Source: an uncultured Candidatus Melainabacteria bacterium
Lineage (GTDB): Bacteria; Cyanobacteriota; Vampirovibrionia; Gastranaerophilales; Gastranaerophilaceae
NCBI GenBank assembly: GCA_950096985.1
Contig: CATNBA010000006.1
Span: forward strand, 1-64,000
Reading direction: 5' to 3'
DNA: 64,000 nucleotides
In this document: positions 35,334-44,671 of the stretch, piece by piece
How positions within the stretch are numbered: the first letter of the stretch is position 1
How the letters are laid out: each line of letters begins with the position of its first letter
Position numbers and translations under genes: made by a program
The notes under the pieces: model-generated
Database searches by the model: none
Told to the model about the DNA's origin: nothing
The model's input: only the letters and a program-made list of their open reading frames with translations

Positions 35334-36146
35334 TTAAGCCTTTGGAATAGAATTAGCAATAATATCCATTTCTTCCAATGAAGCATATACTGCGTGGCAT
35401 CCGCAATCTACATACAAGATTTGTCCTGTAGTTCCGGTTGATAAATCAGATGCTAAGTACAAGCCTGCTTTACCAACATCTTCCAATGAAACATTACGTC
35501 CGAGAGGAGCTTTTGCAACAGCAGCTTTAAGCATTTTATCAAATCCTGAAATACCTTTTGCAGCAAGAGTTTTAACAGCACCTGCAGAGATACAGTTAAC
35601 TCTAACACCTTTTTTACCAAGATCTGCCGCCAAATATCTCATTGAAGATTCTAGGGCTGCTTTTGCAACACCCATTACATTGTAATTAGCAACAACATAT
35701 TCTGATCCAAGGTAAGTCAATGCAAATACAGATGCGCCTTCATTTAAAATAGGTTCAGCATGCTTACAAAGAGAAACTAAAGAATAAGCACTTACACCTA
35801 ATGCTAAATCCCATCCAGCTTTTGATGTATCGATAAATCTTCCGGCTAAATCTTCTTTAGCAGCAAAAGCAACAGCATGGATAACAAAATCTAATTTTCC
35901 ATAAACTCTTTCACATTCTTTAAACACTGCAGCTACTTCTTCATCTTTAGTAACGTCGCAAGTCATAATAACTTTAGCGCCCATTTCTTCTGCCAAAGGT
36001 CTAACACGTTTTTCCATAGCTTCACCCGCATATGTAAAAGCGATATCAGCTCCTGCTTCATAAAGTTGTTTTGCGATAGCATAGGCAATCCCGTGAGTGT
36101 TAGAAACTCCGAAAATAACACCTTTTTTACCTTCCATTAATTTCAT
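35334..36146 (-). CDS. fabI: Enoyl-ACP reductase FabI
   Basis: The 270-residue SDR-fold enzyme has the FabI-type cofactor motif (GVSNTHGIAYAIAKQL), CDVTKD, the substrate/catalytic region YLGSEYVVANYNVMGVAKAALE (the Tyr-x6-Tyr-x6-Met-Lys pattern of FabI) and the C-terminal TGQILYVDCG. It reduces enoyl-ACP in the last step of each fatty acid elongation cycle. It is transcribed alone with its own terminator. Confidence 0.95.
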   Translation of the reverse strand: MKLMEGKKGVIFGVSNTHGIAYAIAKQLYEAGADIAFTYAGEAMEKRVRPLAEEMGAKVIMTCDVTKDEEVAAVFKECERVYGKLDFVIHAVAFAAKEDLAGRFIDTSKAGWDLALGVSAYSLVSLCKHAEPILNEGASVFALTYLGSEYVVANYNVMGVAKAALESSMRYLAADLGKKGVRVNCISAGAVKTLAAKGISGFDKMLKAAVAKAPLGRNVSLEDVGKAGLYLASDLSTGTTGQILYVDCGCHAVYASLEEMDIIANSIPKA

Positions 36147-36306
36147 AAAATTTCTCCCTTACTAAAATACAAAAAAATTTTACCAAAAAATCATTATAAA
36201 AGCAAATATTTCAATTGTTAACGATTGTAACAACTTGCAAACATGCTGAAATCAGGGCATTTCAAAAGTTTTTATATATCTGAGAGAGTACAACTATCGG
36301 AGAGCT

Positions 36307-38031
36307 ATGGGCGTTTCAAACGTATACAATCAAGCAAAAGCCAATGCAATCGCAGCCATTAAATCCAATATGTCTGCGAAAGGCAAACAAGCTGTTGACG
36401 CCAAACCTGAACACATGAAAATGACAGGTTCAATTTTTAATGCTCCGGGTGCTAAAGATACAAAACCGACTGCTGCATTAGCTGATTTAAATACAACAGC
36501 AAGCCTTGCTGAACTAAACAAAAAACCTATTGAACAAACGCAAAGCAAAGGTCCAAATGATAAATCATCTACAGAAAAACCTGCCAATGCCTCTGAAGGC
36601 AGAGCAGCAGCCAGACAAGGCGAACAACAAGCGGATAGCCTGAAGTCACAAACAACAGAAGTTGAAGCATTCAAAAAAGATGCAGATAAGTATAGTGCAA
36701 ATGCACAAAAAACTGAAAAATCAATTATAAAAGATGACAAAACTTTCGCAAAAAAATTAAAAGCACAACAAGCTGAATTTAAAAAAGACAATACAACTAT
36801 TGAAAAACTTGTAAAAGAAAATGAAGAAGCTCAAAAAGAAGTTGAAGATGCTCAACATGAACTTGATACATTATTAGCAAAAAATTCTTACTCTATGGGT
36901 GTCTCTCAAGGTTCAGGAAGCAGTGATGATCAGGCAAAGATTACCGAACTGCAAACCTTTATCGGGGCTAAAGTCGGTATAATGCAGGCAAACGGCAAAA
37001 CCGTATATTCACTTCAAAGAAGTCAGAAAAAAACTTTGACAAGCATGAACAAAACAAACAATCAGTTTATAAAGGTTCAAAAACAAAATTCAAAAGCAAT
37101 TAATCAACAACAGAATGAAACCAGTAAAGTAATAAAATTTGCTAATAAAGTTGAAGAATATAGTCAACTAGCTCAAGTTAGCGGACAATCTTTAAAATTA
37201 GTCGGAAATTTAATGCAAATGGCCGGTTCAACACCTTGGACAGCCTGGATGGTTCCTGTAGGAACAGTAATGGCTAAAGTTGGTACTGTATTAGAACTTG
37301 TTGGCAACTATGGCATGACAGCAGCTAACATTACCAAAACAGCAGCATATGCAGCCGAAGGTAATCTAATGGGAGCAATGCAAAGTGCAGCAGCCGCAAT
37401 CCAAACAGGCGCAGCAGCAGTTAAAGGCACTCAAAACTTTAAAAAAGATTTTGCAGCAATAGACGGCAAAGCAAATGAAGTTCTAAATAAAAATGCGGCT
37501 AATAAAGCAGCCAACGAACAAGTTGAACAAATGAAACAAAATAAGGTTGATTTTAAAGGTATGTCTGAAAAAGACATGAAAAAATCAATAAGCAACGATC
37601 TTCAAGCTCAAATGAACGGCGACAACCCTACATTAAATCGTGCAGATTTATTTGAAAACGGTAAATTATCTGATAAAGGCAGTACAGCAACACAAAATTC
37701 TGCAACAAAGGCGAGCAATGAATTTTCAACCCAAATGGGCAAAAAAGGTGCTACCGCAAAATCTGCCGGAAAAGCTACTGTTAAAAGTTTCAAAAACACA
37801 TCATCTGCCCAAAAATCAGCTACAAACTGGACTGAAAATTTAAATAAATTCTCTAAAGGTTTTAGTTCTTTTGCTCAAATGTACGGTATGATGAACGGAA
37901 ATATGGGAGCAGGCATGATGAACGGTACAAATGGCGGCTATTATCCTCCTCAGTGGGATTTATCAAGCGACCCTAGAATGGCAAGAATAATGAGAAGCAA
38001 TCAGGCTCATAGAGCACATGCAATGTATTAA
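36307..38031 (+). CDS. Hypothetical coiled-coil protein with Ala/Gly-rich hydrophobic centre
   Basis: This 574-residue protein matches no family I recognise. The order is: Ala/Lys-rich N-terminus (1-100), predicted coiled coil (about 110-195, KAQQAEFKKDNTTIEKLVKE), a second helical stretch (about 235-290), a hydrophobic Ala/Gly/Met-rich region (about 295-375, LVGNLMQMAGSTPWTAWMVP and GAMQSAAAAIQTGAAAV), then Lys/Asn/Ser-rich helices and a Met/Gly/Asn-rich tail (MYGMMNGNMGAG). It has no signal peptide. The order coiled coil, hydrophobic segments, coiled coil recalls type III translocators, which would fit the export genes at 6-12 kb, but this is inference. GGAGAG precedes the ATG, and a strong terminator follows. 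Confidence 0.62.
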   Translation: MGVSNVYNQAKANAIAAIKSNMSAKGKQAVDAKPEHMKMTGSIFNAPGAKDTKPTAALADLNTTASLAELNKKPIEQTQSKGPNDKSSTEKPANASEGRAAARQGEQQADSLKSQTTEVEAFKKDADKYSANAQKTEKSIIKDDKTFAKKLKAQQAEFKKDNTTIEKLVKENEEAQKEVEDAQHELDTLLAKNSYSMGVSQGSGSSDDQAKITELQTFIGAKVGIMQANGKTVYSLQRSQKKTLTSMNKTNNQFIKVQKQNSKAINQQQNETSKVIKFANKVEEYSQLAQVSGQSLKLVGNLMQMAGSTPWTAWMVPVGTVMAKVGTVLELVGNYGMTAANITKTAAYAAEGNLMGAMQSAAAAIQTGAAAVKGTQNFKKDFAAIDGKANEVLNKNAANKAANEQVEQMKQNKVDFKGMSEKDMKKSISNDLQAQMNGDNPTLNRADLFENGKLSDKGSTATQNSATKASNEFSTQMGKKGATAKSAGKATVKSFKNTSSAQKSATNWTENLNKFSKGFSSFAQMYGMMNGNMGAGMMNGTNGGYYPPQWDLSSDPRMARIMRSNQAHRAHAMY

Positions 38032-38035
38032 TTAA

Positions 38036-38068
38036 TAAAAAAGCTAATCAAAAGATTAGCTTTTTTAT
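38036..38068. terminator. Bidirectional terminator
   Basis: AAAAAGCTAATC-AAAA-GATTAGCTTTTT lies between two convergent genes, immediately before the stop of the TPS-PilZ gene. Confidence 0.9.
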
Positions 38069-38070
38069 AT

Positions 38071-41000
38071 TTATTTCATATATGAAAGGTGATTACTTCG
38101 ATGTGCAGTCTGCTCCTTAAGCATTATATTCATATACAATATCTTATTAGCAGTTGCCTGATCGAGATTGATAAACTCTGTTCCGGCACGCCTATCCGTT
38201 GTAGACACAATTTTCACATCAGTGTTAATGTTCAAGTCACCATAAGATATTTGTACAGGAACAACATCACCTACTTTTAAATTATTACTATGAGATACTG
38301 CCATACCGCCTCTTGAAATATCAAGAATAGAATTTATTTGGTCATTATCAGCAAGGTTAATAGGTGTTTGACTATCATTTGCACTAAATCTCATATGTTG
38401 GCGTTTGTCTATACCGTAAATAGGATTATCCAAAACTCTTTGTTTATAAATTTCTTTACCCCAATTTCGGTCATCATCCATATCAGTATCTGTGTCCATA
38501 TCCGTATCCGTATCATCATCGGTATCAGTATCATTATCTGTATCACTATCGGTATCGACATCAGTATCAGTATCAGTATCAATATCTGTGTCAGTATCTG
38601 TATCTAAATCAGTATCACTGTCTGTATCGGTATCAATGTCCGTATCGTTGTCAGTGTCATTATCAGCATCGATATCGGTATCAGTATCTGTGTCTGTATC
38701 CATATCTGTGTCAGTGTCAATATCCGTATCCGTATCTAAGTCTGTATCAGTATCAGTATCTGTGTCATTATCAGTATCGGTATCGTTATCCGTATCGATA
38801 TCCGTGTCTGTATCTAAATCAGTATCACTGTCTGTATCAGTATCAATGTCCGTATCGTTGTCGGTGTCATTATCAGTATCGATATCGGTATCCGTATCTG
38901 TGTCCGTATCCATATCTGTGTCAGTGTCAATATCCGTATCCGTATCTAAGTCTGTATCGGTATCAGTATCTGTGTCATTATCAGTATCGGTATCGTTATC
39001 CGTATCGATATCCGTGTCTGTATCTAAATCAGTATCACTGTCTGTATCAGTATCAATGTCCGTATCGTTGTCGGTGTCATTATCAGTATCGATATCGGTA
39101 TCCGTATCTGTGTCCGTATCCATATCTGTGTCAGTGTCAATATCCGTATCGGTGTCTAAGTCTGTATCGGTATCAGTATCTGTGTCATTATCGGTATCCG
39201 TATCGTTGTCCGTATCAACTATGATTTCTTCATCTTCAGGTACTACCAGATTGTCATCGTCATCTTCAGAACCCTGTTGTCCGTTATTTTTTACACCGTC
39301 ATAATCTTTATCATTTCCTTGAGAGCTGCCACCATAATAATAATTACGATCTTCAGGTTCTTCACCAATTGCTAAAACATCTTCAGGTCTAACTGCTTTT
39401 GCTCTTATTGAAATATCTTTGCCTTCAAGAGTTTTAATAGGATTTGTCGTACCATCTTTTACATAAGTTGAAACACCACCATCTCTGTGTTTACCCATAT
39501 TAAAGTAGTAACCACCCGCGTAGGCATTATCTGCAACAAGAGTTAAATCCTGTTCATGAGCAGGTCTTCCTTCGCCTTTACCCTTAATTCTGCCATTTTT
39601 AACAACAATTGTAGAATCTGCTGCATGTTCGTACTCAGGAGCTTCTGATGGAATTAATTTGCTTCCCAAATCTAAAGCTGTAAGTTTTACTTTATTTGGA
39701 GCAATATTTTTATTTTCGCCATAATAATCCTGAGGATATGTAGGAACAAGACCTAAATTATTAATATACATATTCTTACCGCGTGTTGTAATATCTATAT
39801 TATTAGCGGCAGTAGTTTCTCTTATATATACATCCCCTGAGAATTCTGCATTGATATTTCCTGTTCTTGAAATCAACGCACATACATTTGTATTAAGTTT
39901 TTCACCATTATCGGCATCCATACCCTTAACATTGATATCTTTAATTGCAAGCATATCAACACCTTGAGATGGTTTATTTTGATTTGATAAAATATGAGGT
40001 TTTGTAGCATCATCACCGTTAAATATAGGAGATACTCCATTTTGTCTAAAAGTTAATGCGTTACCTTTTTCGCCTATATTACCGCTTGAAATACTTGAAA
40101 TTCCTGAGCCTTCAACATTCGGCTTAGTTTTATCGGATGCTCTGTTGACAATATCAAAAGCTTTTGAGCCTTTAACTTCACTGTCGGCTAGTAAAATCAC
40201 TTTGCCATCTGCTTTAATTTGATCAACATTCAAATCAGTATTTAAACTTGCAATATTAGCAAGCGAGTTTTTTCCTGTACTAACAGCTTTTACAGTACCT
40301 TTGACTGTAGTATTAACAGATTTAGTCAAATCTCTGGCACTTGTTCCAATTCCTGTACAAACTCCGCCATCGCAGTTGCCAAGATCTTTACCTATAGCAC
40401 CATCTTGAACTTCCATTACAAGATTACCATCTGCTTTAATAAGATTAGCTTTTGTACCATAGTTATAAATATTGCCGTTATTAACTTTAATATTAACATT
40501 ACCGGTAGATGTTAAATAATCTTTTCCGGTATTGTAACCAATTACTACATCAGAATTTTTATTATCAATATTAATACCGTTACCTGTAACGTGTCCTTTT
40601 ACATTAATGCCTTGGGCTCCTGTATTAGTAATATATACAGCATCAGTTTTGTTTAAAATTTCTGCACCATTTTCAATATTAATACCATTCTTGCCGGTAT
40701 TAGAAACAAGCAAGTCTCCATTTGAATTTGTCAATCTTCCTGTTGACGCGATTAAAATCCCGTCACCTTTATTATCAACAGAAAATGTGCCATTCTGATT
40801 TGCAATATTACCGGAAACATTTATACTGCCATTTGTATTCACCAACAAAGTATTACCGTTAGAGTTTAAAGCAGTTCCTGAAACGGTAATGCCTTTTGAG
40901 CCGGAATTGGTAATTTCAGTATTACCTGCTCCAAAGTTTTTCATAGTTCCTGCTATATTAGTACCTCCATCAGCACCATAAGAAACTATTTTTATACTGC

Positions 41001-41721
41001 CGTTTTCACCTGTAAATGAATTAGCATTCATATTATCAGTATTAACTAATTTATCAAATAAATTTTTTGCCTGAACTTGTGAAAGAAGTTTTGTTGCATC
41101 ATTTACACCCGCCATAACAAGCGCGTTATTTGAAATATCTACATTTGCAGCATTAATATTTACGAAATCACGAGCTGCAATACTTCCATCAATTTTTACA
41201 GTTGCAGTACCTTGTCCTAACCTTTCAGCATATTTTGAAGTTAAAGATGGTATTCTTACATCACTTTTAAATTTTTCATAAGAGTTGCTGTCAGGTGTAT
41301 AGACAGATAAAGAGCCAACATTTAATACACCGCTTGAACCGACAACCATGCCTTTTGGAGAAATAAATACAGCATGTCCGTTACCGTTGAAACCGCCATT
41401 TTTATTTATAGCATTTACAATACCTTGTATATTAATTTGATTATCAACAAGGTTTAAAAATGTTGATATATCTTTACCCTTTATGCTGTCATGGAATATT
41501 AAATTAGCGATATCGCCTTCGCTCAAATTAAAATTAAGATATTTTCTATATCCGATATCTCCGTTTGTTGCTGTCGGATCGATATCATATACACCGTTAT
41601 TACCTGTAACACCTGAAATGTTAGTTGCTAAAACCTGTAAACAGAATGACTGTTGTAAAAAGAAACAAAATGTTAGTGCTGAGGCAACAACTTTTCTTTT
41701 ACCGGCTTTTATATGGAGCAT
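38071..41721 (-). CDS. TPS-domain exoprotein with Thr-Asp stalk and C-terminal PilZ domain
   Basis: This 1216-residue protein has a signal peptide (about 1-33, basic then SALTFCFFLQQSFCLQVLA) and an N-terminal haemagglutinin/TPS-like domain (35-200; LIFHDSIKGKDISTFLNLVD, GHAVFISPKGMVVGSSGVLNVGSL). A beta-helix-like repeat region (200-690, GITVSGTALNSNGNTLLVNTNGS and similar) follows, then a linker and about 248 residues of Asp-Thr repeats (about 835-1082). The PilZ domain comes last, with RxxxR at 1107-1111 and DxSxxG at 1134-1139 (ILDISRGGMAV). PilZ normally binds c-di-GMP in the cytoplasm, so its place on an exported adhesin is odd. No TpsB partner is nearby. AAAGGATAAATAAAC precedes the ATG. 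Confidence 0.8.
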   Translation of the reverse strand: MLHIKAGKRKVVASALTFCFFLQQSFCLQVLATNISGVTGNNGVYDIDPTATNGDIGYRKYLNFNLSEGDIANLIFHDSIKGKDISTFLNLVDNQINIQGIVNAINKNGGFNGNGHAVFISPKGMVVGSSGVLNVGSLSVYTPDSNSYEKFKSDVRIPSLTSKYAERLGQGTATVKIDGSIAARDFVNINAANVDISNNALVMAGVNDATKLLSQVQAKNLFDKLVNTDNMNANSFTGENGSIKIVSYGADGGTNIAGTMKNFGAGNTEITNSGSKGITVSGTALNSNGNTLLVNTNGSINVSGNIANQNGTFSVDNKGDGILIASTGRLTNSNGDLLVSNTGKNGINIENGAEILNKTDAVYITNTGAQGINVKGHVTGNGINIDNKNSDVVIGYNTGKDYLTSTGNVNIKVNNGNIYNYGTKANLIKADGNLVMEVQDGAIGKDLGNCDGGVCTGIGTSARDLTKSVNTTVKGTVKAVSTGKNSLANIASLNTDLNVDQIKADGKVILLADSEVKGSKAFDIVNRASDKTKPNVEGSGISSISSGNIGEKGNALTFRQNGVSPIFNGDDATKPHILSNQNKPSQGVDMLAIKDINVKGMDADNGEKLNTNVCALISRTGNINAEFSGDVYIRETTAANNIDITTRGKNMYINNLGLVPTYPQDYYGENKNIAPNKVKLTALDLGSKLIPSEAPEYEHAADSTIVVKNGRIKGKGEGRPAHEQDLTLVADNAYAGGYYFNMGKHRDGGVSTYVKDGTTNPIKTLEGKDISIRAKAVRPEDVLAIGEEPEDRNYYYGGSSQGNDKDYDGVKNNGQQGSEDDDDNLVVPEDEEIIVDTDNDTDTDNDTDTDTDTDLDTDTDIDTDTDMDTDTDTDTDIDTDNDTDNDTDIDTDTDSDTDLDTDTDIDTDNDTDTDNDTDTDTDTDLDTDTDIDTDTDMDTDTDTDTDIDTDNDTDNDTDIDTDTDSDTDLDTDTDIDTDNDTDTDNDTDTDTDTDLDTDTDIDTDTDMDTDTDTDTDIDADNDTDNDTDIDTDTDSDTDLDTDTDTDIDTDTDTDVDTDSDTDNDTDTDDDTDTDMDTDTDMDDDRNWGKEIYKQRVLDNPIYGIDKRQHMRFSANDSQTPINLADNDQINSILDISRGGMAVSHSNNLKVGDVVPVQISYGDLNINTDVKIVSTTDRRAGTEFINLDQATANKILYMNIMLKEQTAHRSNHLSYMK
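38474..39219. repeat. Asp-Thr coding repeat with 210-bp higher-order unit
   Basis: The basic repeat is a 6-bp Asp-Thr codon pair (minus strand). Substitutions (N, L, I, M, S in place of every few Thr) recur in register, giving a 70-residue, 210-bp unit. Anchors at 38701, 38911 and 39121 are identical over 30 bp, and neighbouring sequence is nearly identical between copies, which indicates recent duplication. Confidence 0.88.
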
Positions 41722-41860
41722 GTTTATTTATCCTTTCAAATTTCCCTAATCAATATGTGATAATTCTAACAAGAGCACAAATGATTTTCCATTTTTTATT
41801 ACAAATATTTAATATATTTAAAAGCCTGAAAAAATTTTCTTGCTAAAATGTAAACAAATA

Positions 41861-43321
41861 TTAACCTATTTCAGGGCGTTTCATAACGGTTTTTGCCAGC
41901 GTAAAATAAATTCCATAAAAAACTGTAAGCAAAGTAATCATTTCAAATAGTGCCGGTAATTGCAAAATGTTCTGAAATAAATAATATAAAACAATACACG
42001 GTATTAAGGATAAAAATATTCTATTCAAAGTTAATTTTGGATATATAAGTCTTAGTCCGGGCAGAACAATAATAATACTTAGCATGAAGTATAAAAAGTT
42101 TGCTGATAATGTAGCAATACCTACACCTGCAAGCCCGTATTCCGGGATTAAAAGAATATTTAAAATTACACCTACAATACCTGACGTAAGTTTGATTATA
42201 AAATCAATATAAGTTTTGTTTGCCAGATGATATTGCAAAGTAGTATAATCAGCCAATGCCATAAAAAATGTTCCAAAAGCAAAATAAGGGACAAGCTTAA
42301 ATGCATCCAAAAATTTGTCATTTGAAGAAAGCATTTGAACATAATCAGTTGAATATAATGAAATAACCGTAATTGCAGGAAGTGCAATCAACACAAAATA
42401 TCCAGTAAAACGTGATATTAAAGGTCTGACATCAATTTTTTCTTCATACATATTTATAATACGAGGGATAGCTGCAACTGTAATGATAGAAAAAATCGTC
42501 ATCAATAACGGCAAAGTTAAACCGTAAGCAACACCGACAATTCCAACCTGTGAAAATCCGTGGATACTGTTCATAATAAATTTGTTACTCTGGTTTATAA
42601 TCCATGCACTTAAAGATGTTGCAGCAATTGGAATACCATACATCATAATAGGCATAACCGAATGCCATTCGATTTTTTGCAGTCTAAACCATGACAAAAT
42701 ATTACTTTGAAATATTAAAAGAATATCTGTTATCGTAATTGAAACCGCCATACCCAGAAGTAGTGCAATAGCTCCTAAATGGCAAACTTTCACAAAGAAT
42801 ATTGATAACAATATTGTCATAAACTGATTTGCAATAGTTGATACCGTAAAAGCAATAGATTTTAACTGTGCGCGCAAAAGTTGAAATAACAAAGCACGTA
42901 TGGCAACTGGGATAATTAATAATAATATTGCAAAAAAGTATTTTACGGGAATATGGAAAAAGTCATAAAAATTCTGCCTGAATATAAATGCCAGAATAAA
43001 CATTAGACAGATATTCGAAACAAGCATAGTAACAAGAGTTGTTAAATATTTAGGCATATCTTGTGTCATCTGATGATGTTTGAAAAATCTTAAACCTGAT
43101 AACCCGACCCAATCCGAAAATATAATACATAAAAAAGACAAAACAGCGATTGAAAGCGAATACAGTCCATATTGTTCAGGTGATAATAAACTGGTATAAA
43201 CAGGTACTATAATTGCGTTTCCTATCATACCGATTATTTTAGAGGGTGAGTATTTCACCATATCTCTAAATATTGCTTTTAACTGTTCTCTTTCAACTTC
43301 TCTATTTTCTACAAATTCCAT
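41861..43321 (-). CDS. Wzx-like polysaccharide flippase
   Basis: This 486-residue protein has about 12-14 membrane segments and the MATE/PST family N-terminal pattern (KYSPSKIIGMIGNAIIVPVYTSLLSPEQYGLYSL). Such proteins flip lipid-linked oligosaccharides across the inner membrane for surface polysaccharides. It is probably cotranscribed with rimO (15 bases apart). AGGAT precedes the ATG. The glycosyltransferase at 13 kb is the only other glycan gene in the window, so its pathway is not defined here. Confidence 0.82.
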   Translation of the reverse strand: MEFVENREVEREQLKAIFRDMVKYSPSKIIGMIGNAIIVPVYTSLLSPEQYGLYSLSIAVLSFLCIIFSDWVGLSGLRFFKHHQMTQDMPKYLTTLVTMLVSNICLMFILAFIFRQNFYDFFHIPVKYFFAILLLIIPVAIRALLFQLLRAQLKSIAFTVSTIANQFMTILLSIFFVKVCHLGAIALLLGMAVSITITDILLIFQSNILSWFRLQKIEWHSVMPIMMYGIPIAATSLSAWIINQSNKFIMNSIHGFSQVGIVGVAYGLTLPLLMTIFSIITVAAIPRIINMYEEKIDVRPLISRFTGYFVLIALPAITVISLYSTDYVQMLSSNDKFLDAFKLVPYFAFGTFFMALADYTTLQYHLANKTYIDFIIKLTSGIVGVILNILLIPEYGLAGVGIATLSANFLYFMLSIIIVLPGLRLIYPKLTLNRIFLSLIPCIVLYYLFQNILQLPALFEMITLLTVFYGIYFTLAKTVMKRPEIG

Positions 43322-43335
43322 ATTATATTTTTATC

Positions 43336-44634
43336 CTATTGTATTGTGCCGAATAAATCATATTCATCAGCACGTTCTATCAAAACATTTTCAATATCAC
43401 CGGGTACAACCTGCTCCTTAGATGAGGCGTAAACCATACCGTCAATTTCAGGCGCATCATGCTGTGAACGCATCAAGACGACCCCGTCATCGGTATAACC
43501 TTCAACTATACATGGAATAGTTTTTCCGACATAACTTTCATTAATCTCTTTTGAAATTTTTTGTTGTAACTTCATTAATTTATTATGTCTTTGTTTTTTA
43601 ATTTTTGCGGGAACTTGTTCGCTCATATCATAAGATGCAGTATCTTTTTCTCTGGAATACTGAAAAACTCCCATTTTTTCAAATCTCATTTTCTTGACAA
43701 ATTCATACAATTCATTAAACTGCTCGTCAGTTTCCCCGGGATATCCTACGATAAATGCAGTTCTTATTGCTACATCAGGAATTTTTGCTCTGATTTTGTT
43801 AACAAGAACTTCATAATTCATAACTGGTCTGCGCATTGCCTTTAAAATTTCTGCATTAGAATGTTGTAGAGGAATATCAACATACTTTGCAACTTTATCC
43901 AGTCTTGCAATTGCATCAATAAGTTCATCTGACATTTGGGAAGGATAAGCATACATAATTCTTATCCAGCCTAATCCTTCAATTTTGTTTAATTCTTCAA
44001 GAAGTTCGGGAAGTTTTTGCTTGCCGTACAAATCAATACCATAACCTGTAGTATCCTGAGCAATCAGAACAATTTCGGTTACACCTTTTTGCACAAGTCC
44101 TTTTGCTTCCTCAATAATGCTTTCCATAGTACGGGAATGATATTCGCCCCTTAAATTAGGTATAATACAGTAACCGCAATGATAATTACATCCATCAGCA
44201 ATTTTTATATAAGAACTTGCACCAACCGTAATCTGCTGCCTTTCAATATTTTCTGGATAAATATAATCAGGCTTTTCGGAAACTTTAGAAACATAACCGT
44301 TTGAAACCTGTTCTACAACATCAACTATCTCTTTTATGTCAGAAGTGCCTACCATCCCTGAAATTTCAGGAATTGCTTTTTTCAATTCGCCTTTATATTT
44401 TTGAGGCAGACATCCTGTTACAATAACTTTTTTACCGCTTTGGGCAACCTGTAGAATTGTTTGGACAGATTCTTGTTCTGCATCATGAATAAACGAACAC
44501 GTATTAATAACTACAATATCAGCATCGTTTTCATCTAAAGTCACCTGATGACCTTTTTGGGCAAGAAGTCCAAGCATCAATTCGCTGTCTACTAAATTTT
44601 TTGCACATCCATGATTTAATAAAGCAATTTTCAT
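43336..44634 (-). CDS. rimO: Ribosomal protein S12 methylthiotransferase RimO
   Basis: The 432-residue radical SAM enzyme has the N-terminal MTTase Cys set (LNHGCAKN, INTCSF, VTGCLPQ), the radical SAM motif CNYHCGYC near residue 145, ADGC/RGEYHSR and QDTTGYG, and a C-terminal TRAM domain. It methylthiolates Asp88 of ribosomal protein S12. The ATG at 44634 is preceded by AGAGGAAAATTT. It lies between an SDR gene and the flippase gene. Confidence 0.94.
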   Translation of the reverse strand: MKIALLNHGCAKNLVDSELMLGLLAQKGHQVTLDENDADIVVINTCSFIHDAEQESVQTILQVAQSGKKVIVTGCLPQKYKGELKKAIPEISGMVGTSDIKEIVDVVEQVSNGYVSKVSEKPDYIYPENIERQQITVGASSYIKIADGCNYHCGYCIIPNLRGEYHSRTMESIIEEAKGLVQKGVTEIVLIAQDTTGYGIDLYGKQKLPELLEELNKIEGLGWIRIMYAYPSQMSDELIDAIARLDKVAKYVDIPLQHSNAEILKAMRRPVMNYEVLVNKIRAKIPDVAIRTAFIVGYPGETDEQFNELYEFVKKMRFEKMGVFQYSREKDTASYDMSEQVPAKIKKQRHNKLMKLQQKISKEINESYVGKTIPCIVEGYTDDGVVLMRSQHDAPEIDGMVYASSKEQVVPGDIENVLIERADEYDLFGTIQ

Positions 44635-44671
44635 AAATTTTCCTCTTTGCAATCACTTTATCACGAATAAA

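Noticed and set aside
38474..39219. Possible CRISPR array
   Set aside because: The repeat is a coding Asp-Thr microsatellite with no unique spacers and no cas genes nearby.
38492..39304. Plus-strand 270-codon frame encoding SVSV repeats
   Set aside because: It is the mirror of the Asp-Thr codon repeat on the minus strand; there is no ribosome binding site and no non-repeat domain.
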